This document shows positions 18,001 through 25,842 of a DNA stretch of 64,000 bases, piece after piece. Numbering within the stretch: position 1 is the stretch's first letter; each line of letters starts with the position of its first letter. Location of the stretch: assembly GCF_963677575.1 (NCBI RefSeq), contig NZ_OY782038.1:3289501-3353500 (forward strand), given 5' to 3'. Source of the DNA: an uncultured Draconibacterium sp. GTDB lineage: Bacteria; Bacteroidota; Bacteroidia; Bacteroidales; Prolixibacteraceae. The translations under genes were made by a program, and so were the position numbers. The notes under the pieces were generated by a model. The model was not told the origin of the DNA. It was given only the letters and a program-made list of their open reading frames with translations, and ran no database searches.

Positions 18001-20349
18001 TTATACAGAACAAGCTCCACCTTCGCAGGCATCTAATTCTACTGCGCTGTTTTCAAGTCTTTGTTCTTTTTCTTGTACTGTACTGTCTTCAATAATTATT
18101 GTTTCTTCAACATCTCTTTTTTGTGCAGCTTCCTGCGATGCCTCACCCGAATTATCGTTACTATTCAGGTAATACAGTGTTTTTAGTCCGTATTTGTAGG
18201 CTAAACTTTCGTGCCGTATTAAATTGCCAACAGGTACTTTATTGTCTTCGTATTTCGAAACATCGTAATACAAGTTGGTACTGATACTTTGGTCCACAAA
18301 TTTTTGGAAGACAGCTACAAACTTCAGGTAGGCTTCGTTATCGATGTTCCAGGCCAGCGGATAATTTTCCTTGTAGGTTTCAAAACCGGGAACAAGTTGT
18401 TTCAATGGACCAAATTTGCTCATTTTGGCAATCAAAAGTTTGCGTACCGGATCGATTCCAGCTGTTGAATTTGAAACAATAGAACTTGAAGCTGCTGGTG
18501 GAATAGCGCTTAATGCCGAATTTCGTAATCCATTCTGTTTTACCATTTCGCGGAGTTCGCCCCAATTAAGGGTTAATTCATTTGGCGTAATCTCATCAAC
18601 ATTTTTCTCATAGGTATCAATGGGCAAAATGCCATCGGAATATTTGGTACGGTTAAAATAGGCACAGGCTCCTTTTTCTTTGGCCAGGTTTGCCGATGCT
18701 TTTATCAACCCGTATTGGAAACGTTCCATGTACCGATGCAGTGTTTTAAGCCCATCTTCTTTGTTGAAATGCAGGTTGTTTTTAGCCAGAAAATTAAATA
18801 CATCGGAAACACCAATACCCAAACTGCGCCTGTTTTTTGTTGATTTTTCCGCAGCTTTTACCGGGTATTCCTGGTAATCGATTAACTCATCGAGAAAGCG
18901 CACTAACAATTCTGTCAAATTATCCAGTTCGCTAACATCATCTAGTTTCCCTAAATTTACATTGCTTAAAATACACATGGCAATCTCACCATCACCTTTG
19001 TTAATATTGCTTAAAGGTGCGGTTGGAAGTGTAATTTCCTGGCAAAGATTGCTCATGTAAATATTGTCTTTAAACGAACTGTGCTTGTTAACATGGTCGG
19101 CATTTAGGATGTAAACTCGTCCTGTTTCGTAGCGTTCTTTAAGCAAGGCTAAATAAAATTCGCGGGCATTGATGCTTTTTTTGCGAATGTTGTTATTGTT
19201 TTCTAGCAACAGGTAAAGCTCTTCGAAACCCTCATAATCGGAACTATAAAAAAGCTCGTACAGTTCCCGGGTTTCTTCGCTGGAGAAAAGGGTTATATTT
19301 TCATTGTTTTTAACCCGTTCGCGAAACAACTTATTTAAAGCGATCGAGTAATCCATGCGGCGAACACGGTTTTCATCGTTTCCTTTATTGTTTTTTAGTT
19401 GAATAAAGGTTTCAATTTCCCAATGGAAAAATGGCAGGGTAGAAGTTGAACCACCTCCACGAACCGAGTTTTGAGTAAATCCTTTTGTAGTAGCTTCAAA
19501 TATTTTCAGAAAAGGAACCAGTCCGGTATGCACTACTTCGCCTTTGCGAATTTGTGCATCGATACCGCGTATTCGCCCAAAATTTAAACCAATTCCTGCC
19601 CGATGTGCAGTGTAATAACCAACAGTTGTATTCGAATTCATGATAGATTCCAGCGAATCGCCCACATCAATTAAACAACAGGAGCTAAACTGGCGTAATG
19701 GGGTACGAACTCCTGACATAATTGGTGTAGGTAAACTTATTTTGAAAGTTGATAGCGCATCGTACAATTTTACAACGTACTCTTTGCGCTGTTTTTTCTC
19801 ATAGTTCATAAACATAAACATGCCTATAAGCATGAAAGCTTCCTGCGGGGTTTCGTACAGCTCGCCGGTAATTCTGTCTTGCAAAAGGTATTTATCCACC
19901 ATCTGGCTGATTCCGGCAAAAGTGAAATTAAAATCCCTGTCGTAGTTGATATGTTTGCTGAAGTATACCAAATCTTGCTGACTGTATTTTTCCAACAATA
20001 CACTGTCGTAAACACCCCGGTAGATGTTGTTTTTTACCAGGTACTCAAAGGGGATGGGGTTTAACTGCTTGTAAACTTGTTTTCGCAAATCCATTAAAAG
20101 CAGGCGGGCAGCAACATACTGGTAGTTGGGTTGTTTTTCTGAAATCAGGTCGGCGGCCGAGCGAATCATCACCTTTTGAATTTCGGAAGTTGTGATACCT
20201 TCGTAAAACTGGAGTTTGGAGTTGATTTCAATATCGGATACCGAAACATTTTCGTATCCGTTGCAGGCCCATTCAACGGCTTCGTGAATCATTGATAAGT
20301 CGATGGGAGCCTTTGAACCATCGCGTTTTACTACATTAATTTGTTCCAT
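18001..20349 (-). CDS. nrdA: Class Ia ribonucleotide reductase, alpha subunit
   Basis: The large catalytic subunit, 782 residues from the ATG at 20349 (MEQINVVKRDG). It has an N-terminal ATP-cone (about 1-90), the catalytic barrel with the NSNTTVGYYTAHRAGIG region, the active-site cysteine region MSNLCQEITLP, and a C-terminal redox pair in CEGGACSV, closely like the E. coli type tail. The dATP-sensitive ATP-cone implies overall activity control. It makes deoxyribonucleotides without B12 and is placed under a cobalamin riboswitch, implying that a B12-dependent NrdJ exists elsewhere in the genome. Confidence 0.96.
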   Translation of the reverse strand: MEQINVVKRDGSKAPIDLSMIHEAVEWACNGYENVSVSDIEINSKLQFYEGITTSEIQKVMIRSAADLISEKQPNYQYVAARLLLMDLRKQVYKQLNPIPFEYLVKNNIYRGVYDSVLLEKYSQQDLVYFSKHINYDRDFNFTFAGISQMVDKYLLQDRITGELYETPQEAFMLIGMFMFMNYEKKQRKEYVVKLYDALSTFKISLPTPIMSGVRTPLRQFSSCCLIDVGDSLESIMNSNTTVGYYTAHRAGIGLNFGRIRGIDAQIRKGEVVHTGLVPFLKIFEATTKGFTQNSVRGGGSTSTLPFFHWEIETFIQLKNNKGNDENRVRRMDYSIALNKLFRERVKNNENITLFSSEETRELYELFYSSDYEGFEELYLLLENNNNIRKKSINAREFYLALLKERYETGRVYILNADHVNKHSSFKDNIYMSNLCQEITLPTAPLSNINKGDGEIAMCILSNVNLGKLDDVSELDNLTELLVRFLDELIDYQEYPVKAAEKSTKNRRSLGIGVSDVFNFLAKNNLHFNKEDGLKTLHRYMERFQYGLIKASANLAKEKGACAYFNRTKYSDGILPIDTYEKNVDEITPNELTLNWGELREMVKQNGLRNSALSAIPPAASSSIVSNSTAGIDPVRKLLIAKMSKFGPLKQLVPGFETYKENYPLAWNIDNEAYLKFVAVFQKFVDQSISTNLYYDVSKYEDNKVPVGNLIRHESLAYKYGLKTLYYLNSNDNSGEASQEAAQKRDVEETIIIEDSTVQEKEQRLENSAVELDACEGGACSV

Positions 20350-20460
20350 TAATAAAAAGTTTAAAATAATTAATGGTAGCAAATAGGATAAAATTCGAGA
20401 AAAGTAACAGGTTAACCTTTCCAAGCTTTTATTCCCGAAAGCTACGAAACAATTAAAAAA

Positions 20461-20620
20461 TGATAGGTCTTCCGACTTTCCCGATTTTCAGCGCCTTCCC
20501 ATCCCGATGAATCGGGTCAGTGGCATTTTGCTGAAAACATGTATTACCTTGCGGTAATTGCGAGATTACGGCTGCGGGTACAGTTGCTGATTTACACAGC
20601 ATTCCCTTACATCATTTTCA
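20461..20620 (-). promoter_or_regulatory. Cobalamin riboswitch in the nrdAB leader
   Basis: On the minus strand: AAGGGAATGC, then an AACTGTACCCGCAGCC block, GCCACTGACCC, GATGGGAAGGC, and the box region AAGTCGGAAGACCTAT. All core blocks are present in order, with a few substitutions in the last box (GTCGG for GCCAGG). The leader lies in the 394-bp gap between queH and nrdA; the remaining bases next to queH hold no recognised gene. Confidence 0.88.
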
Positions 20621-20743
20621 TTTTATTGTTTACAATGAACATAAGCAATTGAATACTTGTTGAAACGAGATTTTAACATCTATGGCCTATTGGTAAGAAT
20701 AACAATGCGTTGGCGTGTTGATAAGAGGGAAATTGTTTTATCA

Positions 20744-21343
20744 TTATCCCTGTTTTTGATTTTTAACCGAGCCATGCAAGCTATATTCGCAGCCACAGTA
20801 TTGTTGACGGTAAAAATCGTATTCGCGGATAATTTCGGTTTGCTTTTGAGCCAGTCCGTTTTTGCGCCAGTTATTTGTCCAGAACGTAACACCTGGATAT
20901 AAAATTGCAGCATAATTTCCGGCTTCGTTAATCTGACTGAGGCTTTTCCAGCGTGAGCTTGCCAGGGTTGTGGTGAATATTTTAATGCCATTTTTAGATG
21001 CATAGCGGGCTGTTTCGGCCAGGCGTATTTTAAAACATTCGAGACAACGCTCACCACGCTCCGGCTCATCACTTAAATGTTGTACTTGTTTTTTCCAGGC
21101 CTCATGGTCGTAATCTGCATCAACAAAATCGAGATTCAAAGCTTTGGCATAGCGTTTATTTTCTGCTTTTCTAATCTCATATTCTTCTTGCGGAAAAATA
21201 TTTGGATTGAAGTAAAAAATGACGGGTTTGATATGTTGTTTCAGTAAATAGTGAATAATGCCACTTGTACAAGGAGCACAGCAAGCGTGCAGTAAAATGG
21301 TATCGGCCGGATGTGGTATGGAAACAAAAGGATGATTAGCCAT
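20744..21343 (-). CDS. queH: Epoxyqueuosine reductase QueH (B12-independent)
   Basis: A 199-residue protein reducing epoxyqueuosine to queuosine in tRNA wobble position 34, the last step of the pathway. The family's metal- and iron-sulfur-binding cysteines are visible: HACCAPC near the N terminus, ERCLEC in the middle and QQYCGCEYS near the end. QueH is the non-homologous, B12-free alternative to the cobalamin enzyme QueG. It is the last gene of the nrdD operon (17 nt after the PAS gene), so it is under a cobalamin riboswitch, fitting that division of labour. Confidence 0.93.
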   Translation of the reverse strand: MANHPFVSIPHPADTILLHACCAPCTSGIIHYLLKQHIKPVIFYFNPNIFPQEEYEIRKAENKRYAKALNLDFVDADYDHEAWKKQVQHLSDEPERGERCLECFKIRLAETARYASKNGIKIFTTTLASSRWKSLSQINEAGNYAAILYPGVTFWTNNWRKNGLAQKQTEIIREYDFYRQQYCGCEYSLHGSVKNQKQG

Positions 21344-21360
21344 ACATAATAATTAAAGGT

Positions 21361-21927
21361 TTATGCGACTTCTCTTTCTAGCGCTAAAAAATGTGTTGAA
21401 TTACTGCCAATAAGCGGAAAAATACGGACTTCGCAATTATACATCTCACCGTCTTTTCGGTAATTAACAAGCTCTTGTTTAAAAGGTTTTTTTAGTTGAA
21501 TTTTCTTTTTGATTCTGAGTTTTGCCGCTTCTGAAGTTTCTGTGCCTTGCAAAAAGCCCGGATTCCGGTTTATGGCATATGATTTTGGATATCCTGTCAT
21601 TTCTGAAAAACCATCGTTAACCCATAAAATTGTTTTGGTTTCGTCGGTTAATATCAATGCCACGTATGGATAATTTTTTAGTGTCTTTTTCAGATCTGCT
21701 TTCCAGTTAAACTTCTTTGAATAGCTAAGTAGTGCTGCTAGTTCTGTTTTTCTTTCTGCTTCCTTTAAAGTCTGTCGATATTTTGGATAATAAAATTCCC
21801 AACACATAAGAGGAGGCACAAGTCTTTTTGATGGTTTTATATCATTTTTTACTTTTTCCAACTCAGCCTCCGAAAGTCTTGACAGGTAGATATCAAGGCA
21901 CATCATGTCTGAAAGGTTCTTTTTCAT
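21361..21927 (-). CDS. LOV-like PAS-domain protein lacking the adduct cysteine
   Basis: A 188-residue protein: an N-terminal basic helical region (about 1-80) and one PAS domain (about 83-188), with no output domain. The PAS half resembles LOV domains closely: VNDGFSEMTGY, the FLQG motif, TETSEA and LVNYRKDGE are all there. The photoactive Cys of NCRFLQG is replaced: here the stretch reads NPGFLQG. If it binds flavin it could not form the usual photoadduct, so redox sensing is as likely as light sensing. It is co-transcribed with nrdDG, cobO and queH (11-nt and 17-nt gaps). The function is unknown. Confidence 0.75.
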   Translation of the reverse strand: MKKNLSDMMCLDIYLSRLSEAELEKVKNDIKPSKRLVPPLMCWEFYYPKYRQTLKEAERKTELAALLSYSKKFNWKADLKKTLKNYPYVALILTDETKTILWVNDGFSEMTGYPKSYAINRNPGFLQGTETSEAAKLRIKKKIQLKKPFKQELVNYRKDGEMYNCEVRIFPLIGSNSTHFLALEREVA

Positions 21928-21938
21928 TCGTTTAACGC

Positions 21939-22454
21939 TTAAAATTCAATTCCTTTTCGTGCATTAACTCCGTTTGGGTAATAATGTTTTATTTCCTTCA
22001 TTTCGGTTACCAGATCAGCAATATCCATTATTTCCTGTGGTGCATATCGGCCGGTAATAATCAGTTCGGTATTTCCGGGCTTTTTCCTGATAGTTTCCAA
22101 CATAGATTCCACCGGGAAAAGCTTGTAATACAAGGCAATGTTGGCTTCATCTAAAATCACTACATCGTATTGGCCTGATTGAATGATTTCTGTAACCTCT
22201 GCCAGGCCTTTTTGTGCCGCGTCAATGTCTTGCTCTGTTGGTTTTTTTACAATAAAACAACCCAAACCATATTGTTTAATGGTTATATCTGGCAGAAACT
22301 TGTTTACAGCTTCAATTTCAGCATAGGTTTTTCCTTTCACAAATTGGGCAAAGAATACTTTTTTACCGGCACCAACAGCTCTTAACGCCAGGCCAAAAGC
22401 AGCTGTTGTTTTGCCTTTTCCGTTACCGGTATAAACTTGTGTATAACCTTTCAT
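21939..22454 (-). CDS. cobO: Corrinoid adenosyltransferase (CobA/CobO/BtuR type)
   Basis: Cob(I)alamin/cob(I)yrinate a,c-diamide adenosyltransferase, 171 residues, making adenosylcobalamin from ATP. The P-loop GNGKGKTTAAFGLALRA is at the N terminus and the Walker B-like VVILDEANIAL near residue 100; GRYAPQEIMDIADLVTEM is typical of the C-terminal half. It is embedded in the nrdDG operon behind a cobalamin riboswitch, consistent with feedback by its own product. It starts 11 nt after nrdG. The bacterial symbols cobA, cobO and btuR are used for this family. Confidence 0.93.
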   Translation of the reverse strand: MKGYTQVYTGNGKGKTTAAFGLALRAVGAGKKVFFAQFVKGKTYAEIEAVNKFLPDITIKQYGLGCFIVKKPTEQDIDAAQKGLAEVTEIIQSGQYDVVILDEANIALYYKLFPVESMLETIRKKPGNTELIITGRYAPQEIMDIADLVTEMKEIKHYYPNGVNARKGIEF

Positions 22455-22465
22455 TTGTTTGTTTT

Positions 22466-22927
22466 TTAGTGAAACAAATAACTCACATCTTTCATAAAAC
22501 CATCTTGCTGAATTTCGAATAAATGCTGATTTGTTGTTTCGCTTTTTAAGTTACCCAAATTCTCTACATAACTACCCAGTTTTATGTATTGAAAATTAGT
22601 GCTTTCAAAAGCTTCGGGAAGCTTGGCACAACCCGAATACCAGGCAGTTTTTGTTTCCGGGTAATGAAAACGTATAAAATTGGCTAATTCTGCAACTCTA
22701 TTTGGATCGCCATCTCCACCCATAAAACAAAAACAGGTGATTGACGATCCATATTTTTCCATTAAAGAAATGATTTGCGTTTCGTTCAACTCTTCGCCGA
22801 TGTCTTTTTGCAAATGCGGACTGTGGCATCCTTTGCACCGGTTCGGGCAATTGGTAATATTTACTGCCAGTGTAACTTCGTTCGGAATTTCCTGAAAAAC
22901 GATATCGTAGTTGTAATATTTAAGCAT
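22466..22927 (-). CDS. nrdG: Anaerobic ribonucleotide reductase activating protein NrdG
   Basis: A radical-SAM activase, 153 residues from the ATG at 22927 (MLKYYNYDIVF), that installs the glycyl radical on NrdD. The 4Fe-4S motif CPNRCKGC (C-x3-C-x2-C) follows VNITN, and a glycine-rich MGGDGDP comes later. Its start overlaps the nrdD stop by 8 nt (ATGCTTAA), a sign of translational coupling. A longer frame upstream overlaps nrdD more deeply and is not preferred. Confidence 0.93.
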   Translation of the reverse strand: MLKYYNYDIVFQEIPNEVTLAVNITNCPNRCKGCHSPHLQKDIGEELNETQIISLMEKYGSSITCFCFMGGDGDPNRVAELANFIRFHYPETKTAWYSGCAKLPEAFESTNFQYIKLGSYVENLGNLKSETTNQHLFEIQQDGFMKDVSYLFH

Positions 22928-25040
22928 ATTCTTCCACTTTTTCTTCCTTATTCTTTTGTGCGTAATAGCGTTTTGCGGCTTCTTTTTGGCGTGCATCAGA
23001 GAAACTGCTCACTCTTTTCATGTAACCAATTATCCGGGTTAAATAGTCAATATTATTGGTATTACATTTAGGGCATTCTTTTAAATAGCGTTTGTCAATA
23101 TGCCCGCATTCATTACAAATGGTATTCGGAATATTAAAAGTGAAATAATTGCAACCTTCTTTGGCAGCTACCCGAAGCAGTTGCCGGTATTGTGCTGTAC
23201 TTAAATGTTCTTCCAGGTTCATGTGCAATGCAGAGCCCCCTGTTAGGTGTTCGATATATTTTTTTCCGTGAACCTTGAATCTATCAATTACATTCAACGA
23301 CTCATCTTCCACTACATAAAAATAACTGTTGTAGCAATCGCGTGGCACATAATAACCATCCTCCCGATCCCATTTTGCATGTTTTACGCCAACATTTTCT
23401 GCAGGTATCATTTCGCAATTAAACAGGGTGTCTTTTGTGCGGTATTTTTTATTGTATGTTTCAATTAAACCAAGTACTTCGCTGGTAAATGCTGCGTATT
23501 CAGGATTATCGTTTATTTCAATTCCTAAAAATTCGGCTGCTTCAACCAGGCCGTTTACACCAATGGTAAGGTACTGGCGGCCCATGTTTATGTAACCGGC
23601 ATCAAACAACGGGAGCATGCCTTTTTCCTGTAATTCCTTTAAATTTTCGTTGTAACCCAACTGTACTTTATGCACCAGGTCAACCACTTCTTCGAGGAAA
23701 TTAATGTAAGGAATCTGTTCTTTTTTCGCTTGTTGTACACAGCGGTTCAGGTTGATTGTGAGCACACTTTTTGATCCGGTTGATACGCCCCCGGCACCCA
23801 GAGTGTAGCTAAAACCGTTGTCCTGAATTTCATTACGTAAACGGCAACACGAGCTTAAACTGTCGGCATTATCGCTTAAATAGGTGAAAAAAGAGTGGCC
23901 TTCGGCATACATTTTTGCAGTGAAATCGCCATATTCTTCATCTTTTGTATCGCCGTTCTCTGTTAGCATTGCCATTGTTTCTACCGGGAAAGTCAGCATG
24001 GTTTTCGTCCGTTCCTGGTTAAACCAAACCATAAAACGTTTTTGTAACCAGTTTAACGATTCCCATTCAGGTTTGCTTCCGTCCGGGAAAACAAATTCGC
24101 TGAACAGGCTTTCAAAATAATACTTGTCGTAATACGCAATATTCCAGAATACGGCCTGGAAATTTCGTGCTCCGGTTGGTTGATTAAGCGAATAAACAAT
24201 CTGCTCAAAACAATCTGTTATCACTTTGTCAATAGAACGTTTCCTTGCCGATAAATCAGCGGTTTCGTGGCTGTGCTTGTAGTAATCGTTGCCATATTCT
24301 TTTCCCACGAAGTAGTTCATATACATCAGGAATTCGGGAGTTGCACAGGCACCGCTTAACATACTTGAAACGATAAATACCATGTTGATAAAACCACCGC
24401 AAAACGATTTCAAATTTGTTGGAGCAGTAGAATTGCCACCAATTTTCGATGTCCCCTCCAACAGCCACGGATACATGGTTATACTGGCACAATAGGGAGC
24501 TAGGCTGGTTTCGTCGTTTTTGTAAATGTAATGTTGACTTAAAAAATTGAGGTATTTATTCGATAACTCTTTACCAAACATATCCGAAAGGCGGTCGGTG
24601 AGTAAGCGGCGGTTTAAACGGATAAAATTTCCTTTCGGGAGTTCGCCAATAAGTGTTGCAATGTTCTTTTTATCGACATTGGCATTAGCATCGAATTTGC
24701 TTCCACTGGCAGCATTCCCGGCAGCACAATATTCAATCAGAAATTTAATACGATCTCGGGTTTCTCGATCTTCCGAATGTTTCTGGCGATAAAGCATATA
24801 CGATTTAGCCACGGCAAAATAATTTTCGGCCATTAACGAACGCTCCACCTGGTTCTGAATTTCTTCAACATTCATATCTTCCTGAATATTTACCCGGTGC
24901 AGAATGTTGGTAAGGTCGTCATCACATGCAAAACTTCCTACAGAAAGGAAAGCTTTCCGAATGGCGTTTTTAATTTTATTCATGGAAAACGGAACCCGCT
25001 TTCCGTCTCTTTTTACGATTGAGATTTGCGTACTACTCAT
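22920..25040 (-). CDS. nrdD: Class III anaerobic ribonucleoside-triphosphate reductase NrdD
   Basis: A 706-residue oxygen-sensitive glycyl-radical reductase. It has an N-terminal ATP-cone (about 1-95), a catalytic barrel, a four-cysteine zinc site (CNECGHIDKRYLKECPKC) and the C-terminal glycyl-radical loop RIIGYMKRVSSFSDARQ. It supplies deoxyribonucleotides without oxygen and without B12. First gene of a five-gene operon (nrdD, nrdG, cobO, PAS, queH) whose leader carries a cobalamin riboswitch. Confidence 0.96.
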   Translation of the reverse strand: MSSTQISIVKRDGKRVPFSMNKIKNAIRKAFLSVGSFACDDDLTNILHRVNIQEDMNVEEIQNQVERSLMAENYFAVAKSYMLYRQKHSEDRETRDRIKFLIEYCAAGNAASGSKFDANANVDKKNIATLIGELPKGNFIRLNRRLLTDRLSDMFGKELSNKYLNFLSQHYIYKNDETSLAPYCASITMYPWLLEGTSKIGGNSTAPTNLKSFCGGFINMVFIVSSMLSGACATPEFLMYMNYFVGKEYGNDYYKHSHETADLSARKRSIDKVITDCFEQIVYSLNQPTGARNFQAVFWNIAYYDKYYFESLFSEFVFPDGSKPEWESLNWLQKRFMVWFNQERTKTMLTFPVETMAMLTENGDTKDEEYGDFTAKMYAEGHSFFTYLSDNADSLSSCCRLRNEIQDNGFSYTLGAGGVSTGSKSVLTINLNRCVQQAKKEQIPYINFLEEVVDLVHKVQLGYNENLKELQEKGMLPLFDAGYINMGRQYLTIGVNGLVEAAEFLGIEINDNPEYAAFTSEVLGLIETYNKKYRTKDTLFNCEMIPAENVGVKHAKWDREDGYYVPRDCYNSYFYVVEDESLNVIDRFKVHGKKYIEHLTGGSALHMNLEEHLSTAQYRQLLRVAAKEGCNYFTFNIPNTICNECGHIDKRYLKECPKCNTNNIDYLTRIIGYMKRVSSFSDARQKEAAKRYYAQKNKEEKVEEYA

Positions 25041-25195
25041 ATTATTGGGTTTTTGTTTTTATGCTTAATAAAATCTAACCGGAAACCGAGAGGCACGCAT
25101 TCAAAACAATTATCTGATGTTAGTACGGAACGAGAAAATTATTTTATTTACGAACCAGACTTCAATTCCCGAAAGCCTAACTATTAAAAATGATT

Positions 25196-25345
25196 ATGGC
25201 AGGTCTTCTGGCTTGTCCTGTTCTGAATGCCTTCCCACCCGTTAACCGACGGACAGTGGCAGTTGAATATCAGACATTAATGGACGTACAGCTGCGGGTA
25301 CAGCTCCTGATTTTAACAGGATTCCCTTTTCATATCAGGTAGTGT
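25196..25345 (-). promoter_or_regulatory. Cobalamin riboswitch in the nrdD operon leader
   Basis: On the minus strand: AAAAGGGAATCC, AATCAGGAGCTGTACCCGCA, GCCACTGTCC, GGTGGGAAGGC and GCCAGAAGACCTGCC. All conserved blocks are in order with little divergence from the consensus, followed by a 155-nt stretch to the nrdD ATG. It controls nrdD, nrdG, cobO, the PAS gene and queH. Confidence 0.94.
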
Positions 25346-25554
25346 TGCTACGCGATAAACCAATAATCGAAACAAGTTTAGTGTTTTTATGTATACAATG
25401 TAATTCAGAGTTTTAAACAAACCGATCAATAAAAAGAGTAAAAGGCTTATGTTTTAAATACTTCTGTAGTGTTAATAATTGCGTAAATTGAAAGGGCTTT
25501 ATGATATTTTTCTTTTTCATTGGCACTAAAAGTCGTTCGAAAAAATGTGTTTAA

Positions 25555-25745
25555 TGAAATAAAGAAAATTCTTGAAGTTGACTATCCCCGTGGCAGAGCC
25601 AAGGGGTATTACGCCAACTTCATTTCAGCTAAATCGCTGAAAATCGAATTTCCTTTATTTCACCCCTCTGTCAGTCATAAAGACTGACATCACCCCTCTG
25701 CAGGGGAGAAAAAGCGGAACCCCGTGGCAAAGCCTCGGGGAATTA
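25555..25745. repeat. Cluster of hairpins in a gene-free stretch
   Basis: Outer arms at 25555-25571 and 25646-25662 pair at 16 of 17 positions. Inside lie CCCCGTGGC/GCCAAGGGG and TTTCAGC/GCTGAAA stems. Next come a perfect TGTCAGTC-ATAAA-GACTGACA hairpin flanked by two copies of CACCCCTCTG, a CCCCT/AGGGG hairpin, and a second CCCCGTGGC/GCCTCGGGG hairpin. No coding potential is seen. It resembles REP-like or MITE-like intergenic repeats. The bases between 25346 and 25554 show nothing recognisable. Confidence 0.6.
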
Positions 25746-25789
25746 TTCAGATTAAAAAAGATAGTTGAACGAATTTTATTTTATAAAAG

Positions 25790-25840
25790 TGTCGAATCAA
25801 AACGACAAAAAATGATTATATTTGTCGAATCAAAACGACA
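25790..25840 (+). promoter_or_regulatory. Two identical palindromic sites flanking a promoter
   Basis: TGTCGAATCAAAACGACA occurs at 25790-25807 and again at 25823-25840, 33 bp apart start to start, about three helical turns. Each copy has TGTCG/CGACA arms around an 8-nt A-rich centre. The second ends just before the ATPase ATG (25843). The placement suggests an operator pair; the binding protein is unknown. Confidence 0.6.
25817..25824 (+). promoter_or_regulatory. -7 promoter element of the AAA ATPase gene
   Basis: TATATTTG is an exact TAnnTTTG match 18 nt before the ATG at 25843, so the mRNA leader would be very short. The two palindromic copies sit either side of it, one at about the -33 position and one over the transcription start. 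Confidence 0.55.
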
Positions 25841-25842
25841 AG

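Noticed and set aside
20680..21072. Open frame overlapping queH
   Set aside because: It lies within queH in another frame and has no family features; a shadow.
25555..25745. CRISPR array or tRNA
   Set aside because: Hairpins differ in sequence and spacing, with no regular repeats and spacers, and no acceptor/anticodon layout.
25822..25842. TTG start for the ATPase
   Set aside because: The codons fall inside the second palindrome and after the -7 element; ATG at 25843 is simpler.
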